A stretch of 64,000 nt of DNA from Acidimicrobiaceae bacterium (GTDB lineage Bacteria > Actinomycetota > Acidimicrobiia > Acidimicrobiales > UBA8190). Below the pieces are notes generated by a model that saw nothing but the letters and a program-made list of their open reading frames with translations, was not told where the DNA came from and did not search any database. Positions 42,969 through 52,006 of this stretch are shown in pieces; within the stretch, counting starts at the first letter, position 1; each line of letters starts with the position of its first letter. Location of the stretch: contig PLZB01000028.1 in the NCBI GenBank assembly GCA_003151955.1, positions 1 through 64,000 on the forward strand, in the 5' to 3' direction. The position numbers were made by a program, and so were the translations under genes.

Positions 42969-45449
42969 GTGGTCACAACCAAGCGGCCCGTGGGGGGACG
43001 ACCCCCGGCCCGGTCGGGCGCCGCCTCGGGCCGGCGCACCGGGGGGAAGGCCTCCACCACCCGCGGCCGGAAGCCTCCGGCCGGCAAGACGCAGGCCCGG
43101 AAGGCGCCGGCCCGGAAGGCTCCGGCCGGGCCCGACCTGGTCGAGTCGGCCTGGAACGTCCTCGCCGATCACGGTGAGGACATCCTCTGCCTGGTCCTGG
43201 TCACCCTGGGCATCCTGGGGGCGCTGGGCCTCTGGTTCCACGCCCTCGGTCCCGCCGGCCGGACCGGTGACGAGGTCCTCGGCCGGCTCCTCGGCCAGGC
43301 CCGGTTCCTCGTTCCCCTCTCCTTCCTGGCCGCCGGGGTCCTCCTCATCGCGGGCCGGACCCGTCTGGAGCCGGCCCGGACCGTCCTCGGGCTCTTCCTG
43401 GCCCTGGTGGCCCTGGCAGGGCTCTTCGACCTGGCTGGGGGATCGCCGGGGTTCCATGCCAGTTCGGGCCGGCTGGCCGCCGCCGGCGGCTGGACCGGCT
43501 CCCTCGTCGGCCATCCCCTGCGCTCCGCCCTGGCCACCGGGGGCGCCGCAGTTGTCCTGGTCGCCTTCCTGGCTCTGGCCCTGGTCCTCTTCACCGGCGT
43601 TACCCTCCGGACCGCCTTCCGGGCCACCTCCGGCGCGGCCCGGAGCCTCTGGGGTCTCCTCGGCCCGGTGCCGGAGTCCGAGACCGAGGTCGAGGGGCGC
43701 CCGGCCCGGACGCCGAAGACCCGGCCCGTCGCCGTCGAGGCCCCGGTCGAGCCGGAACCACCGGTTGTCCTGGCCGAGCCCGAGCCGACCCCGGTCGAGC
43801 CGGTGGCCGTCGAGGCGCCGGCCACCCCCCGGGCCCGGCCCCGGGCCGGACGGGTCGACCAGCTCGAGCTCGACCTCGGGCCCAACGCCGGGGACTGGCG
43901 GCTCCCCCCCCTGAAGCTCCTGGGCCGGTCCAAGCCCCAGGCCCTCGACGAGAAGGAGATCGCCGCCTCGGGTCGGTCCCTGGTGGAGGCGCTCGGGGCC
44001 CACGGGGTGGAGACCCGGCTGGTCGGCTACACGGTCGGCCCCACGGTTACCCGCTTCGAGCTCGAGCTCGGCCCCGGGGTCAAGGTGGCCCGGGTTACCA
44101 GCCTGGCCAAGGACATCGCCTACGCCATGGCCTCCCCCGACGTCCGGATCCTGGCCCCCATCCCGGGGAAGTCGGCCATCGGGGTCGAGGTCCCGAACCG
44201 TCGCCGGGAGCTCGTCACCCTGGGGGACATCCTCGTCACGGAGGAGGCCCGCCTGGCCACCCACCCCCTCGAGGTGGCCCTGGGCCGGGACATCGCCGGC
44301 CGGGCCGTCATGGGGAACATGGCCGACATGCCCCACATCCTCATCTCGGGGGCCACCGGGGCCGGGAAGTCCTCCTGCATCAACTCGGTCATCACGTCGA
44401 TCCTGATGCGGGCCACCCCCGAGGAGGTCCGGCTCATCCTCATCGACCCCAAGCGGGTCGAGCTGGGCCAGTACAACGGGCTGCCCCACCTCCTCACCGA
44501 GGTGGTCGTCGACCCCAAGAAGGCGGCCAACGCCCTCTCCTGGGCCGTGACCGAGATGGAGCGCCGCTACGACCTCCTGGCCGAGGTGGGGATGCGGGAC
44601 ATCACCGGCTACAACCTGGCCGTCGACGCCGGCGAGCTCGACGGTCCCGGCCAGGCCGACGACGGGGAGGAGCTCGTCGACGAGGACGACGACCTCGACC
44701 CGGAGGCGGCGGCCCGGCTGGAGGCCCGGATGGCCGAGGTCCGGGCCGCGGTCGAGCCGGAGCGGCGCCAGCACCAGCGGCTCCCCTTCATCCTGGTGGT
44801 GGTGGACGAGCTGAACGACCTGATGATGGTGGCGGCCCGGGACGTGGAGGAGTCGGTGTGCCGGATCGCCCAGATGGCCCGGGCCGTCGGGATCCACCTC
44901 GTCCTCGCCACCCAGCGGCCCTCGGTCGACGTCATCACCGGGGTCATCAAGGCCAACGTCCCCTCCCGGTTGGCCTTCTCCGTCTCCTCCCTGGCCGACA
45001 GCCGGGTCATCCTGGACCAGCCCGGGGCCGAGCGGCTCATCGGCAAGGGGGACATGCTCCTCCTCACCGCCTCCTCCTCCATCCCCCGCCGGATCCAGGG
45101 TCCCTGGGTGGCCGAGGAGGAGATCCGGGGGGTGGTGGGCCACTGGAAGCGCCAGCGCCGGGCCGACTACGTCGAGGAGCTCGCCGCCGGCGAGGGCGTG
45201 ACCCCGTCGGGGTCGTCGGGCCGGGCCGAGGACGACGACGACGATCTCCTGGTGGTGGCCATGGAGCTCGTGGTCCGCTCCCAGCTGGGGTCGACCTCGA
45301 TGCTCCAACGGAAGCTCCGGGTGGGGTTCGCCCGGGCCGGACGGCTCATGGACCTCCTGGAGATGCGGGGCGTGGTCGGTCCCTCGGAGGGTTCCAAGGC
45401 CCGGGCCGTCCTCATGACCCCGGAGGAGTTCGAGCAGATCCCAGGCTGA
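42969..45449 (+). CDS. ftsK: DNA translocase FtsK/SpoIIIE
   Basis: FtsK pumps chromosomal DNA through the closing septum. The 826-residue protein has a basic N-terminal tail, four membrane segments (about residues 55-215) and a Pro/Glu-rich linker. The motor follows: VGPTVTRFELELGPGVKVARV, P-loop GATGAGKSS (about 461-469) and Walker B FILVVVDELNDLMM, with LATQRPSVDVITGVIKAN. The C-terminal gamma domain (LVVRSQLGSTSMLQRKLRVGFARAGRLMDLLE) that reads polar DNA motifs is present. GTG 42969 is chosen over GTG 42960 by distance from the TAGCGT element. Confidence 0.94.
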   Translation: MVTTKRPVGGRPPARSGAASGRRTGGKASTTRGRKPPAGKTQARKAPARKAPAGPDLVESAWNVLADHGEDILCLVLVTLGILGALGLWFHALGPAGRTGDEVLGRLLGQARFLVPLSFLAAGVLLIAGRTRLEPARTVLGLFLALVALAGLFDLAGGSPGFHASSGRLAAAGGWTGSLVGHPLRSALATGGAAVVLVAFLALALVLFTGVTLRTAFRATSGAARSLWGLLGPVPESETEVEGRPARTPKTRPVAVEAPVEPEPPVVLAEPEPTPVEPVAVEAPATPRARPRAGRVDQLELDLGPNAGDWRLPPLKLLGRSKPQALDEKEIAASGRSLVEALGAHGVETRLVGYTVGPTVTRFELELGPGVKVARVTSLAKDIAYAMASPDVRILAPIPGKSAIGVEVPNRRRELVTLGDILVTEEARLATHPLEVALGRDIAGRAVMGNMADMPHILISGATGAGKSSCINSVITSILMRATPEEVRLILIDPKRVELGQYNGLPHLLTEVVVDPKKAANALSWAVTEMERRYDLLAEVGMRDITGYNLAVDAGELDGPGQADDGEELVDEDDDLDPEAAARLEARMAEVRAAVEPERRQHQRLPFILVVVDELNDLMMVAARDVEESVCRIAQMARAVGIHLVLATQRPSVDVITGVIKANVPSRLAFSVSSLADSRVILDQPGAERLIGKGDMLLLTASSSIPRRIQGPWVAEEEIRGVVGHWKRQRRADYVEELAAGEGVTPSGSSGRAEDDDDDLLVVAMELVVRSQLGSTSMLQRKLRVGFARAGRLMDLLEMRGVVGPSEGSKARAVLMTPEEFEQIPG

Positions 45450-45464
45450 CCTGGGCCGACGCAG

Positions 45465-45470
45465 TACCCT
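45465..45470 (+). promoter_or_regulatory. Leaderless -10 element of thrB
   Basis: TACCCT ends exactly 6 bases before GTG 45477, in the 27-base gap after ftsK. Confidence 0.55.
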
Positions 45471-45476
45471 GGCCAC

Positions 45477-46388
45477 GTGCGCGCCCGGGTTCCCGCTTCC
45501 ACCGCCAACCTCGGACCGGGATTCGACGTCCTGGCCCTGGCCCTCGATCTCTATGTCGAGGTCGAGGTGGTCCCGGCCGACCGGCTCCACGTCAGGTCGG
45601 AGGGCGAGGGTGAGGACCTGGCCGACGACGCCAGCCACCTGGCCGCCCGGGTCGCCATCGACGTGGCCGGCCACGACCGGCTCTCGATCACGGTCCGGTC
45701 CGACATCCCCATCGCCCGGGGTCTCGGCTCCTCGGCCGCCCTGGCCGTCGCCGCTGCCGCCGCGGCCGGCTCGAAGGACCCCCTGGGGGTGGCGGCCCGG
45801 GTCGACGGGCACCCCGAGAACGCGGCGGCCTCCACCGTCGGCGGCCTGGTGGCCGCCACCTCGGTCCGGGGGTCGGTCCGGGTGGTCCGGATGCCCCTCG
45901 ACGTGAGCCTGGCCTACGTGGCCATGATCCCGGACCGGCCCCTCTCGACGGCCAAGGCCCGCCAGGCCCTCCCCCAGCAGGTCAACCGGGCCGACGCCAC
46001 CTTCAACCTGGGCCGGATGACCCTCCTCCTGGCTGGCCTGGCCGACCACACCCTCCTGATCCGGGAGGCCACCGAGGACCGGCTCCACCAGGACTACCGG
46101 AGCCCCCTCTTCCCCGAGGCCCCCCAGCTGCTCGGCCGGCTGGTGGCGGCCGGGGCCCTGGCCTCGTGCTGGTCGGGGGCGGGGCCGACGCTCCTCGGGA
46201 TCTGTGACGGGGGCCAGGCCGAGGCCGTCCGGGTAGCGGCGGAGACGGCCATGGAGGAGATCGGGGTACCGGGCCGGGCCGTCGTCCTGCGGCCCGACCT
46301 CGAAGGCCTCATCACCGACGCCGACGGCCCCTGGCAGGGTCGCCGTCCCGAGGGCGGGGCAGGCGGCCCCTTCGACCTCCTGGGCTGA
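45477..46388 (+). CDS. thrB: Homoserine kinase
   Basis: A GHMP kinase of 303 residues that phosphorylates homoserine for threonine synthesis. The N-terminus VPASTANLGPGFDVLALALDLY is the ThrB signature, and the ATP loop is PIARGLGSSAALAVAAAAAAG. No thrC or hom lies next to it, which is unusual for actinobacteria, where thrB usually follows thrC. The GTG start fits the TACCCT element. Other GHMP kinases are less likely given the N-terminal match. Confidence 0.87.
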   Translation: MRARVPASTANLGPGFDVLALALDLYVEVEVVPADRLHVRSEGEGEDLADDASHLAARVAIDVAGHDRLSITVRSDIPIARGLGSSAALAVAAAAAAGSKDPLGVAARVDGHPENAAASTVGGLVAATSVRGSVRVVRMPLDVSLAYVAMIPDRPLSTAKARQALPQQVNRADATFNLGRMTLLLAGLADHTLLIREATEDRLHQDYRSPLFPEAPQLLGRLVAAGALASCWSGAGPTLLGICDGGQAEAVRVAAETAMEEIGVPGRAVVLRPDLEGLITDADGPWQGRRPEGGAGGPFDLLG

Positions 46389-46419
46389 TTCCGGCAGGAG
46401 GGCCCGGCCGGGTGAGGCT

Positions 46420-48591
46420 TCAAGCCGGTCCGGGGAGGAGGGAGCGGCCGAGCAGGAGGGGCCCGATCTTCGACAGGGGGGCGGGGTGGGCGAAGAGGAA
46501 GCCCTGGGCCTTCTCGCACTCCATCGAGACGAGGGCGGCGGCCTGGGCGGCCGTCTCGACCCCCTCGGCGATCAGGTCGAGGCCGAGGGTGCAGGAGAGG
46601 CCGATGATGGCCTCGACCACCGAGGCGTCGGTCCCGGGGCCGGGGAGGGCGTTCACGAAACGCCGGTCGATCCTCACGATGTCGATGGGGAACTCGCTCA
46701 GGTGGGTCAGTGAGGAGAAGCCTGTCCCGAAGTCGTCGAGACTGATCCTGACGCCCAACTCCCGGAGGGCCTCCAGGGCGGGGCGGGCCGAGGTGGGCTC
46801 CCGGATGAGGGCGGTCTCGGTCAGCTCCAGGGCCAGCTGGTCGGGGCGGGCCCCGGTGCGGTCGAGGACCCCGGAGACCAGGCTCACCACGTCCTGGTCG
46901 AGGAGCTGGCGGGCCGAGAGGTTGACCGCCATCTCGAAGGTCGGCCCCACGTCAAGGCCGGCCAGGACGGCACAGGCCTCTTCCAGGACCCAGGCCCCGA
47001 GGGGGAGGATGAGGCCCCGATCCTCGGCCACGGCGATGAAGGCCCCCGGGGGCAGAAGGCCCTCCTCGGGGTGCTCCCACCTGACCAGGGCCTCGAGGCC
47101 GCAGACGAGGCCGTCGACGAGGGAGACCACAGGCTGGTAGTGGACGACGAACTCCCGCTCGTCGAGGGCCCGGCGGATCCCCCCCTCGACCCGTTGCCGG
47201 GTGACGACGGTGTCGCGCATGGCCGGGTCGAACAGGTGGTGGCGACCGCCCCCGGCCTTCCGGGCCACGCTCATGGCCATCCCGGCATCGGCCACCAGGC
47301 CCTCGCCCGTCACGCCGGGGCCGCCAGTGTCCGGTGTCAGGGCGATGCCGATGCTGACGCTCATGTGGACCAGCTCGCCGTCGACGACGAAGGGCTCGGT
47401 GAAAGCCTCGGTCAGGGCCACGGCGAGGGCGACGGGGGCACTCTCGGAGCGGAGGGGCTCGAGGAGGACGGCGGCAAGCTGCTCCGAGTAGCGGGCCACC
47501 AGCGCCGGATGGGGCCCGGCAATGGCCGAGATCCGGTGGGCCGCCTGGCGGAAGAGCTCGTCGCCGACCCGGAGGCCGAGGGTGCCGGAGAGGAAGGCGA
47601 GGCGGTCGACGTTGACGAGGAGGCCGCCGGCCGGAGCCGACCGGGCCAGGGCCTCGTCGAGGCGGAGGTGGAACGAGGGTCGGTTGGCCAGGTCGGTGAC
47701 GGGGTCGTGGGTGGCCAGGTAGGCGAGCTCCTGCTCGGACCGGCCCCGGGCCTCGGCCGCCTCGACGGAATCGGTGATGTCGGTCAGGGTGCTCAGGCAG
47801 GCCTCGACGGCGTCGTCCTCGCCGAGGACGGCGATGGTGGTGGATCGGGCCCAGCGCGTGGCCCCGTCGCTCCGGACCAGGCGGAGGTCACAGGAGTTGG
47901 GACCGTTCTCCCAGGGGCGGTCCGGGGAGAAGCTGAGGACCAGTTCCCGGTCCTCGGGGTGGACGAAGTCCAGCCAGGCCCGGGCCTCGACGGCCTCCCA
48001 GGTCTCGCCGACCAGGTCCAGGGCCCCCGAATTGGCGAACAGGAGGTGGCCCCGGTGGTCCCAGGCCAGGACGCCGACCGGGGCGTACTCGGCGAGGATG
48101 TGGAGGCGGCTGTCGGCGCTGAGGAGGGCGTCGGTGAAGGTGGGCGGGGTCAGGTCCATGGAGACGGCCACGGCCCCGGCCCCGGCCCCGCCGGGCAGGG
48201 GGAGGACGAGGGTGCTGTAGACCCATGGCCGACCTCCCACCTGACCCTCGGAGATGAAGGTGGTCGGGGTCCCGGCCTCGACCGCGGCCCAGACGGCGGC
48301 TTCCACCTCGGGGCCGTAGAGGGCGAGGGACCGGCCCACCATTTCGCCCATGGGAAGCCGGCCGGCGTTCCCGTGGTGGCGGGTGAAGATCCCGTCGCCG
48401 TCCACGGCCCAGATCCGAAGGGGGAGGATGGCGGTCAGCGCTGTCAGGGAGTCGGTCTCCTCGGCCCCCGGCGCCGGGGCCAGGGAGAGGGCCGCTGCGG
48501 CCATGGCGGCCAGGAGGGCCGGGTCGTCCGGGCCGGTCCCGGACCGGACGCGGCGGACCCTGGCGGGGTTCCCCACTTCCACCGCAGCCAC
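46420..48591 (-). CDS. PAS/GGDEF(degenerate)/EAL protein, putative c-di-GMP phosphodiesterase
   Basis: The 723-residue protein has N-terminal sensory regions, including a PAS domain (APVGVLAWDHRGHLLFANSGALDLVG and the PAC-like TDITDS). A GGDEF fold follows, starting at YLATHDPVTDLANR, with the active-site motif replaced by YSEQL (about residues 368-372), so it should not make c-di-GMP. The EAL domain has GLEALVRWEHP (EAL at 500-502), NLSARQL, ELTET, LDDFGTGFSSL, AEGVET and QGFLFAHP. The usual catalytic Lys in LKIDRSF is Arg here (VRIDRRF). No membrane segment was seen. A slightly shorter start, GTG 48582, has a better ribosome-binding site. Confidence 0.88.
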   Translation of the reverse strand: MAAVEVGNPARVRRVRSGTGPDDPALLAAMAAAALSLAPAPGAEETDSLTALTAILPLRIWAVDGDGIFTRHHGNAGRLPMGEMVGRSLALYGPEVEAAVWAAVEAGTPTTFISEGQVGGRPWVYSTLVLPLPGGAGAGAVAVSMDLTPPTFTDALLSADSRLHILAEYAPVGVLAWDHRGHLLFANSGALDLVGETWEAVEARAWLDFVHPEDRELVLSFSPDRPWENGPNSCDLRLVRSDGATRWARSTTIAVLGEDDAVEACLSTLTDITDSVEAAEARGRSEQELAYLATHDPVTDLANRPSFHLRLDEALARSAPAGGLLVNVDRLAFLSGTLGLRVGDELFRQAAHRISAIAGPHPALVARYSEQLAAVLLEPLRSESAPVALAVALTEAFTEPFVVDGELVHMSVSIGIALTPDTGGPGVTGEGLVADAGMAMSVARKAGGGRHHLFDPAMRDTVVTRQRVEGGIRRALDEREFVVHYQPVVSLVDGLVCGLEALVRWEHPEEGLLPPGAFIAVAEDRGLILPLGAWVLEEACAVLAGLDVGPTFEMAVNLSARQLLDQDVVSLVSGVLDRTGARPDQLALELTETALIREPTSARPALEALRELGVRISLDDFGTGFSSLTHLSEFPIDIVRIDRRFVNALPGPGTDASVVEAIIGLSCTLGLDLIAEGVETAAQAAALVSMECEKAQGFLFAHPAPLSKIGPLLLGRSLLPGPA

Positions 48592-48631
48592 CCCCTCCGC
48601 GTTCGCTGAGGTTCCCCCGATGCTGCCGCCC

Positions 48632-48649
48632 GGAGACCGGGTTGTCTCC
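48632..48649. repeat. Inverted repeat between the EAL gene and miaB
   Basis: GGAGAC (48632-48637) and GTCTCC (48644-48649) form a six-pair inverted repeat with a six-base spacer. It lies in the 139-base divergent region and could be an operator or a leader hairpin; nothing more is visible. Confidence 0.35.
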
Positions 48650-48718
48650 TCATCGTCCCATATCGGGAGATCCTTCGGGTCGACGGCGGGGGCGGCGGGT
48701 CAGGGGGCTTCGAGGCCG

Positions 48719-48724
48719 TAGAAT
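48719..48724 (+). promoter_or_regulatory. Leaderless -10 element of miaB
   Basis: TAGAAT, the best -10 match in the window, ends exactly 6 bases before GTG 48731. Confidence 0.6.
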
Positions 48725-48730
48725 CCCGGG

Positions 48731-50127
48731 GTGGCCAGGAAGTTCCACATCCGGACGTTCGGGTGCCAGATGAACGAGCACGACTCGGAGCGCCTCGCCG
48801 GGCTCCTCGTGGCCGACGGCCTGGAGCAGACCGGGGACGTCGACGAGGCCGATGTCGTCGTCCTCAACACCTGCTGCATCCGGGAGAACGCCGACAACAA
48901 GCTCTACGGCCATCTCGGCCACCTGAAGTCCCTCCAGGAGGCCCGGCCGGGGATGCAGATCGCCGTGGGGGATGCCTGGCCCAGAAGGACGGGGAGGGGG
49001 TCCGGGCCCGGGCCGGCCACGTCGACGTGGTCTTCGGGACCCACAACCTGGCCCGGGCTCCGGAGCTCCTCCGGCTGGCCGCCTCGGGGGGACCGGTGGT
49101 CGAGATCCTCGACGCCCCCGCCCCCGAGGGCGACGGGGGCTCCGCCGCCGCTCTGGGCGCGGTCCGGGAGCTGCCCTACGTGGCCTGGGTCACCATCCAG
49201 ACGGGCTGCGACAACTCCTGCGCCTTCTGCATCGTCCCCCAGGTCCGGGGCCCGGAGGTGAGTCGACCCCCCGACGAGCTTGTCGGAGAGGTCGGGGCCC
49301 TGGCCGGCTCCGGGGTCACCGAGGTGACCCTGCTGGGCCAGAACGTGAACTCCTACGGCCGGGACATCACCCGGCGCCGTCCCCTCTTCGCCGAGCTCCT
49401 CCGGTCGGTGGGGGCCGTCGAGGGGATCAGGCGGGTCCGGTTCACGAGTCCCCACCCGAAGGACCTCCGACCCGAGACCATCGCGGCGATGGCCGAGACC
49501 CCGGAGGTCTGCCCCCATCTCCACCTCCCCCTCCAGTCGGGGAGCGACCGGATCCTCACGGCCATGCGGCGGGGGTACACGGCGGAGCGCTACCTGGAGC
49601 GGCTGGCGGCGGCCCGCAGCGCCGTCCGGGACCTGGCCGTGACCACCGACATCATCGTGGGGTTCCCCGGGGAGACCGAGGACGACTTCGAGGCGACCCT
49701 GGAAGTGGCGGCCGCCGCCGGCTACGACAGCGCCTACACCTTCATCTTCTCGCCCCGGCCCGGGACCCGGGCCGCCGCCCTCGAGGACCGGTTCGTCCCC
49801 GCCGAGGTGGTGGCCGACCGGTTCGAGCGGCTCCGGGTGGTGGTGGAGCGGTCCGCCCTGGCCCGGCACGAGGCCCGGGTGGGTCGGGTCGAGGAGGTGC
49901 TGGTGGAGGGACCCTCCAAGCGGGACCCGGCCGTGGTGGCGGGCCGGACCGGGCAGAACAAGCTCGTCCATTTCGCCCCGGTGCCGGGTCGGCCCGTCGG
50001 GGCGGGCTCCTACGCTCTGGTCGAGGTGACCGGGGCGGCCCCCCACCACCTCCGGGGGGATCTCATCGAGGTCACCGCCGCCCCCCGCCACAAGGTCCGG
50101 ATCCCCCTGGCCGTCACCGCGGGCTGA
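48731..50127 (+). CDS. miaB: tRNA 2-methylthio-N6-isopentenyladenosine synthase MiaB, frameshifted
   Basis: MiaB is a radical-SAM enzyme that adds the methylthio group to i6A37 in tRNA. The N-terminal part ([29 protein letters not shown]) is in one frame. From the expected [10 protein letters not shown] onward, through the radical-SAM cysteines ([12 protein letters not shown]) to the TRAM end, it is in another. The break is at the five-G run 48967-48971; one more G would restore AVGGCLAQ with the third cluster cysteine. The rest looks intact, so a sequencing error or a fresh mutation are both possible. MiaA, its substrate-making partner, follows. Confidence 0.85.
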
Positions 50128-50132
50128 CCCCG

Positions 50133-51089
50133 ATGGGAGTGGAGGCGGCCGGGCCGCCGGTGGCCCTGGTGGGGCCGACGGCGTCGGGGAAGTCGGCCCT
50201 GGCCCTGGCCCTGGCCCGCTCCCGGGCCGGAGTCGAGCTCGTCTCGGTCGACTCCATGGGGGTCTACCGGGGGATGGACATCGGGACGGCCAAGGCCAGC
50301 CCGGCCGAGCGGGCCGAGGTCCCCGTCCACCTCCTCGACCTGGCCGACCCGGCCGAGGAGTTCACGGTGGTCCGGTTCCAGGCCGAGGCCCGGGCTGCCC
50401 TGGCCGGGATCGAGGCCCGGGGACACCGGGCCCTCCTGGTCGGGGGGACCGGTCTCTACCTCCGGGCCGTCGTCGACGACCTCGAGCTGCCGGGGCGCTG
50501 GCCCGAGGTGGCCGCCGCCCTCGAGGTCGAGGCGGGGGCGCCCGGAGGGCTGGCCGCTCTCCACGACCGGCTGGCTCGGCTGGATCCGGTGGCGGCGGGC
50601 CGGATCGAGCCGGGGAACCGGCGCCGGCTGGTCCGGGCCCTGGAGGTGACGGTGGGGTCGGGTCGGCCCTTCTCCTCCTACGGACCCGGCCTGACGGCCT
50701 ACCCCCCGAGCCGGTTTCTCCTCCTCGGGATCCCCTACGACCGGGCCCTCCACGACGAGGCCGTCTCGGCCCGGTTCCGGTCCCTCCTCGAAGCCGGTCT
50801 GGTCGAGGAGGTCCGGGCCCTCGCCGGTCGGCCCGGGGGGCTGTCCCGGACGGCCCGCCAGGCCCTCGGCTACCGGGAGCTCCTGGCCCACGTCGAGGAG
50901 GGGGTCCCCCTGGAGGAGGCCGTCGAGGAGGCCGTCCGCCGGACCCGGGCCTTCGCCCGGCGGCAGTGGGCCTGGTTCCGGCGGGACCCCCGGATCCGGT
51001 GGCTCGACCCGGCCGGGGACCTCGGGGCCCAACTGGCCCTGGCCTGGGACGCCGGCGGTCCGGCCGGCCCGTCGCCGGTGCCAGACTGA
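50133..51089 (+). CDS. miaA: tRNA dimethylallyltransferase
   Basis: MiaA attaches the isopentenyl group to A37 of tRNAs reading U-starting codons, making the substrate of MiaB. The 318-residue protein has the P-loop VALVGPTASGKSALA (about residues 9-23), the DSMGVYRGMDIGTAK region, LVGGTGLYLRAVVD and the C-terminal QALGYREL and RTRAFARRQWAWFRRD segments. ATG 50133 lies five bases after the miaB stop. The frame is open further upstream only inside miaB. Confidence 0.94.
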   Translation: MGVEAAGPPVALVGPTASGKSALALALARSRAGVELVSVDSMGVYRGMDIGTAKASPAERAEVPVHLLDLADPAEEFTVVRFQAEARAALAGIEARGHRALLVGGTGLYLRAVVDDLELPGRWPEVAAALEVEAGAPGGLAALHDRLARLDPVAAGRIEPGNRRRLVRALEVTVGSGRPFSSYGPGLTAYPPSRFLLLGIPYDRALHDEAVSARFRSLLEAGLVEEVRALAGRPGGLSRTARQALGYRELLAHVEEGVPLEEAVEEAVRRTRAFARRQWAWFRRDPRIRWLDPAGDLGAQLALAWDAGGPAGPSPVPD

Positions 51090-51094
51090 ACGGC

Positions 51095-52006
51095 GTGACC
51101 GAGGGCCAGGGGCTGCGGCTGGGGAAGTACGAGGGAGCGGGGAACGACTTCCTCGTCGTCGTCGACCTCGAGGGACGGAGGCCGGTGAGCCCGGCCGAGG
51201 TGGTCGCCCTCTGCCACCGGCGGTTCGGTGTCGGCGCCGACGGGCTCATCGAGGTCCGGTCGGGCCGGGACGGGGCGGAGCTGGCCATGGAGCTCCGCAA
51301 CGCCGACGGGGGAGAGGCGGAGATGAGCGGGAACGGGATCCGGTGCCTCGTCCAGGCCGCTGTCGATGCCGGGGTGGTCGAGGCTGGCCCGGTCACGGTG
51401 TCGACCCGGGCCGGGGTCCGGACCGTCGAGTACACCGCGAGCGGCACCCCGGGTCTCGGCCACGCCGCGGTGGCGATGGGCCGGGCCGGGCTGGGACCGG
51501 AGCTGGAGCCGGGGGATCTGGCCGTGGCTGTCGCCTCGGTCGAGCCCCTGGGAGTGGGTGCGGTGTCCAGGGCGCTGGCCGCAGGGCTGGCCGGTGTCCG
51601 GCGGGCCCGGATGGTCGACATGGGGAATCCCCACCTCGTCCTGCTCGGCGAGCCCGTCGGCCCCGACGTCGTGGCCACCGTCGGGGCCCTCCTGGAGCGG
51701 TCGGTGGAGGGGGGAGCCAACGTCGAGTTCGTCTGGACGGGGCCCGGGGAGGGGGAGCTCACGATGCGGGTCTGGGAACGGGGGGTGGGGGAGACCCTGG
51801 CCTGCGGGACGGGGACCTGCGCTGTGGCCGCCGCCGCCGCCGACTGGGGAGAGGCCGGTGAGAAGGTGTCGGTCCACCAACCGGGCGGGACCCTCGAGGT
51901 CGTCCTGGCCGCCGACGGGGTGACCCTGTCGGGTCCGACGAGACGGGTCGCGACTGTTACGATCGAGGAGGCCGTCCTGGCCGCAGCGGTGGAGGCCCGG
52001 GCTTGA
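51095..52006 (+). CDS. dapF: Diaminopimelate epimerase
   Basis: DapF converts LL- to meso-diaminopimelate. The 303-residue product has the N-terminal KYEGAGNDFLVV and the first catalytic cysteine in MSGNGIRCL. VDMGNPHLVL, GGANVEFVW and the second cysteine in ETLACGTGTCAVA follow. GTG 51095 is five bases after the miaA stop. CAGACT ends 7 bases before it and may be a weak leaderless element. Its stop overlaps the TTG of hflX. Confidence 0.95.
   Translation: MTEGQGLRLGKYEGAGNDFLVVVDLEGRRPVSPAEVVALCHRRFGVGADGLIEVRSGRDGAELAMELRNADGGEAEMSGNGIRCLVQAAVDAGVVEAGPVTVSTRAGVRTVEYTASGTPGLGHAAVAMGRAGLGPELEPGDLAVAVASVEPLGVGAVSRALAAGLAGVRRARMVDMGNPHLVLLGEPVGPDVVATVGALLERSVEGGANVEFVWTGPGEGELTMRVWERGVGETLACGTGTCAVAAAAADWGEAGEKVSVHQPGGTLEVVLAADGVTLSGPTRRVATVTIEEAVLAAAVEARA

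Noticed and set aside
48967-48971. Programmed ribosomal frameshift in miaB
   Set aside because: No slippery heptamer with a downstream structure of known type was recognised, and family members are not frameshifted; an indel is simpler.
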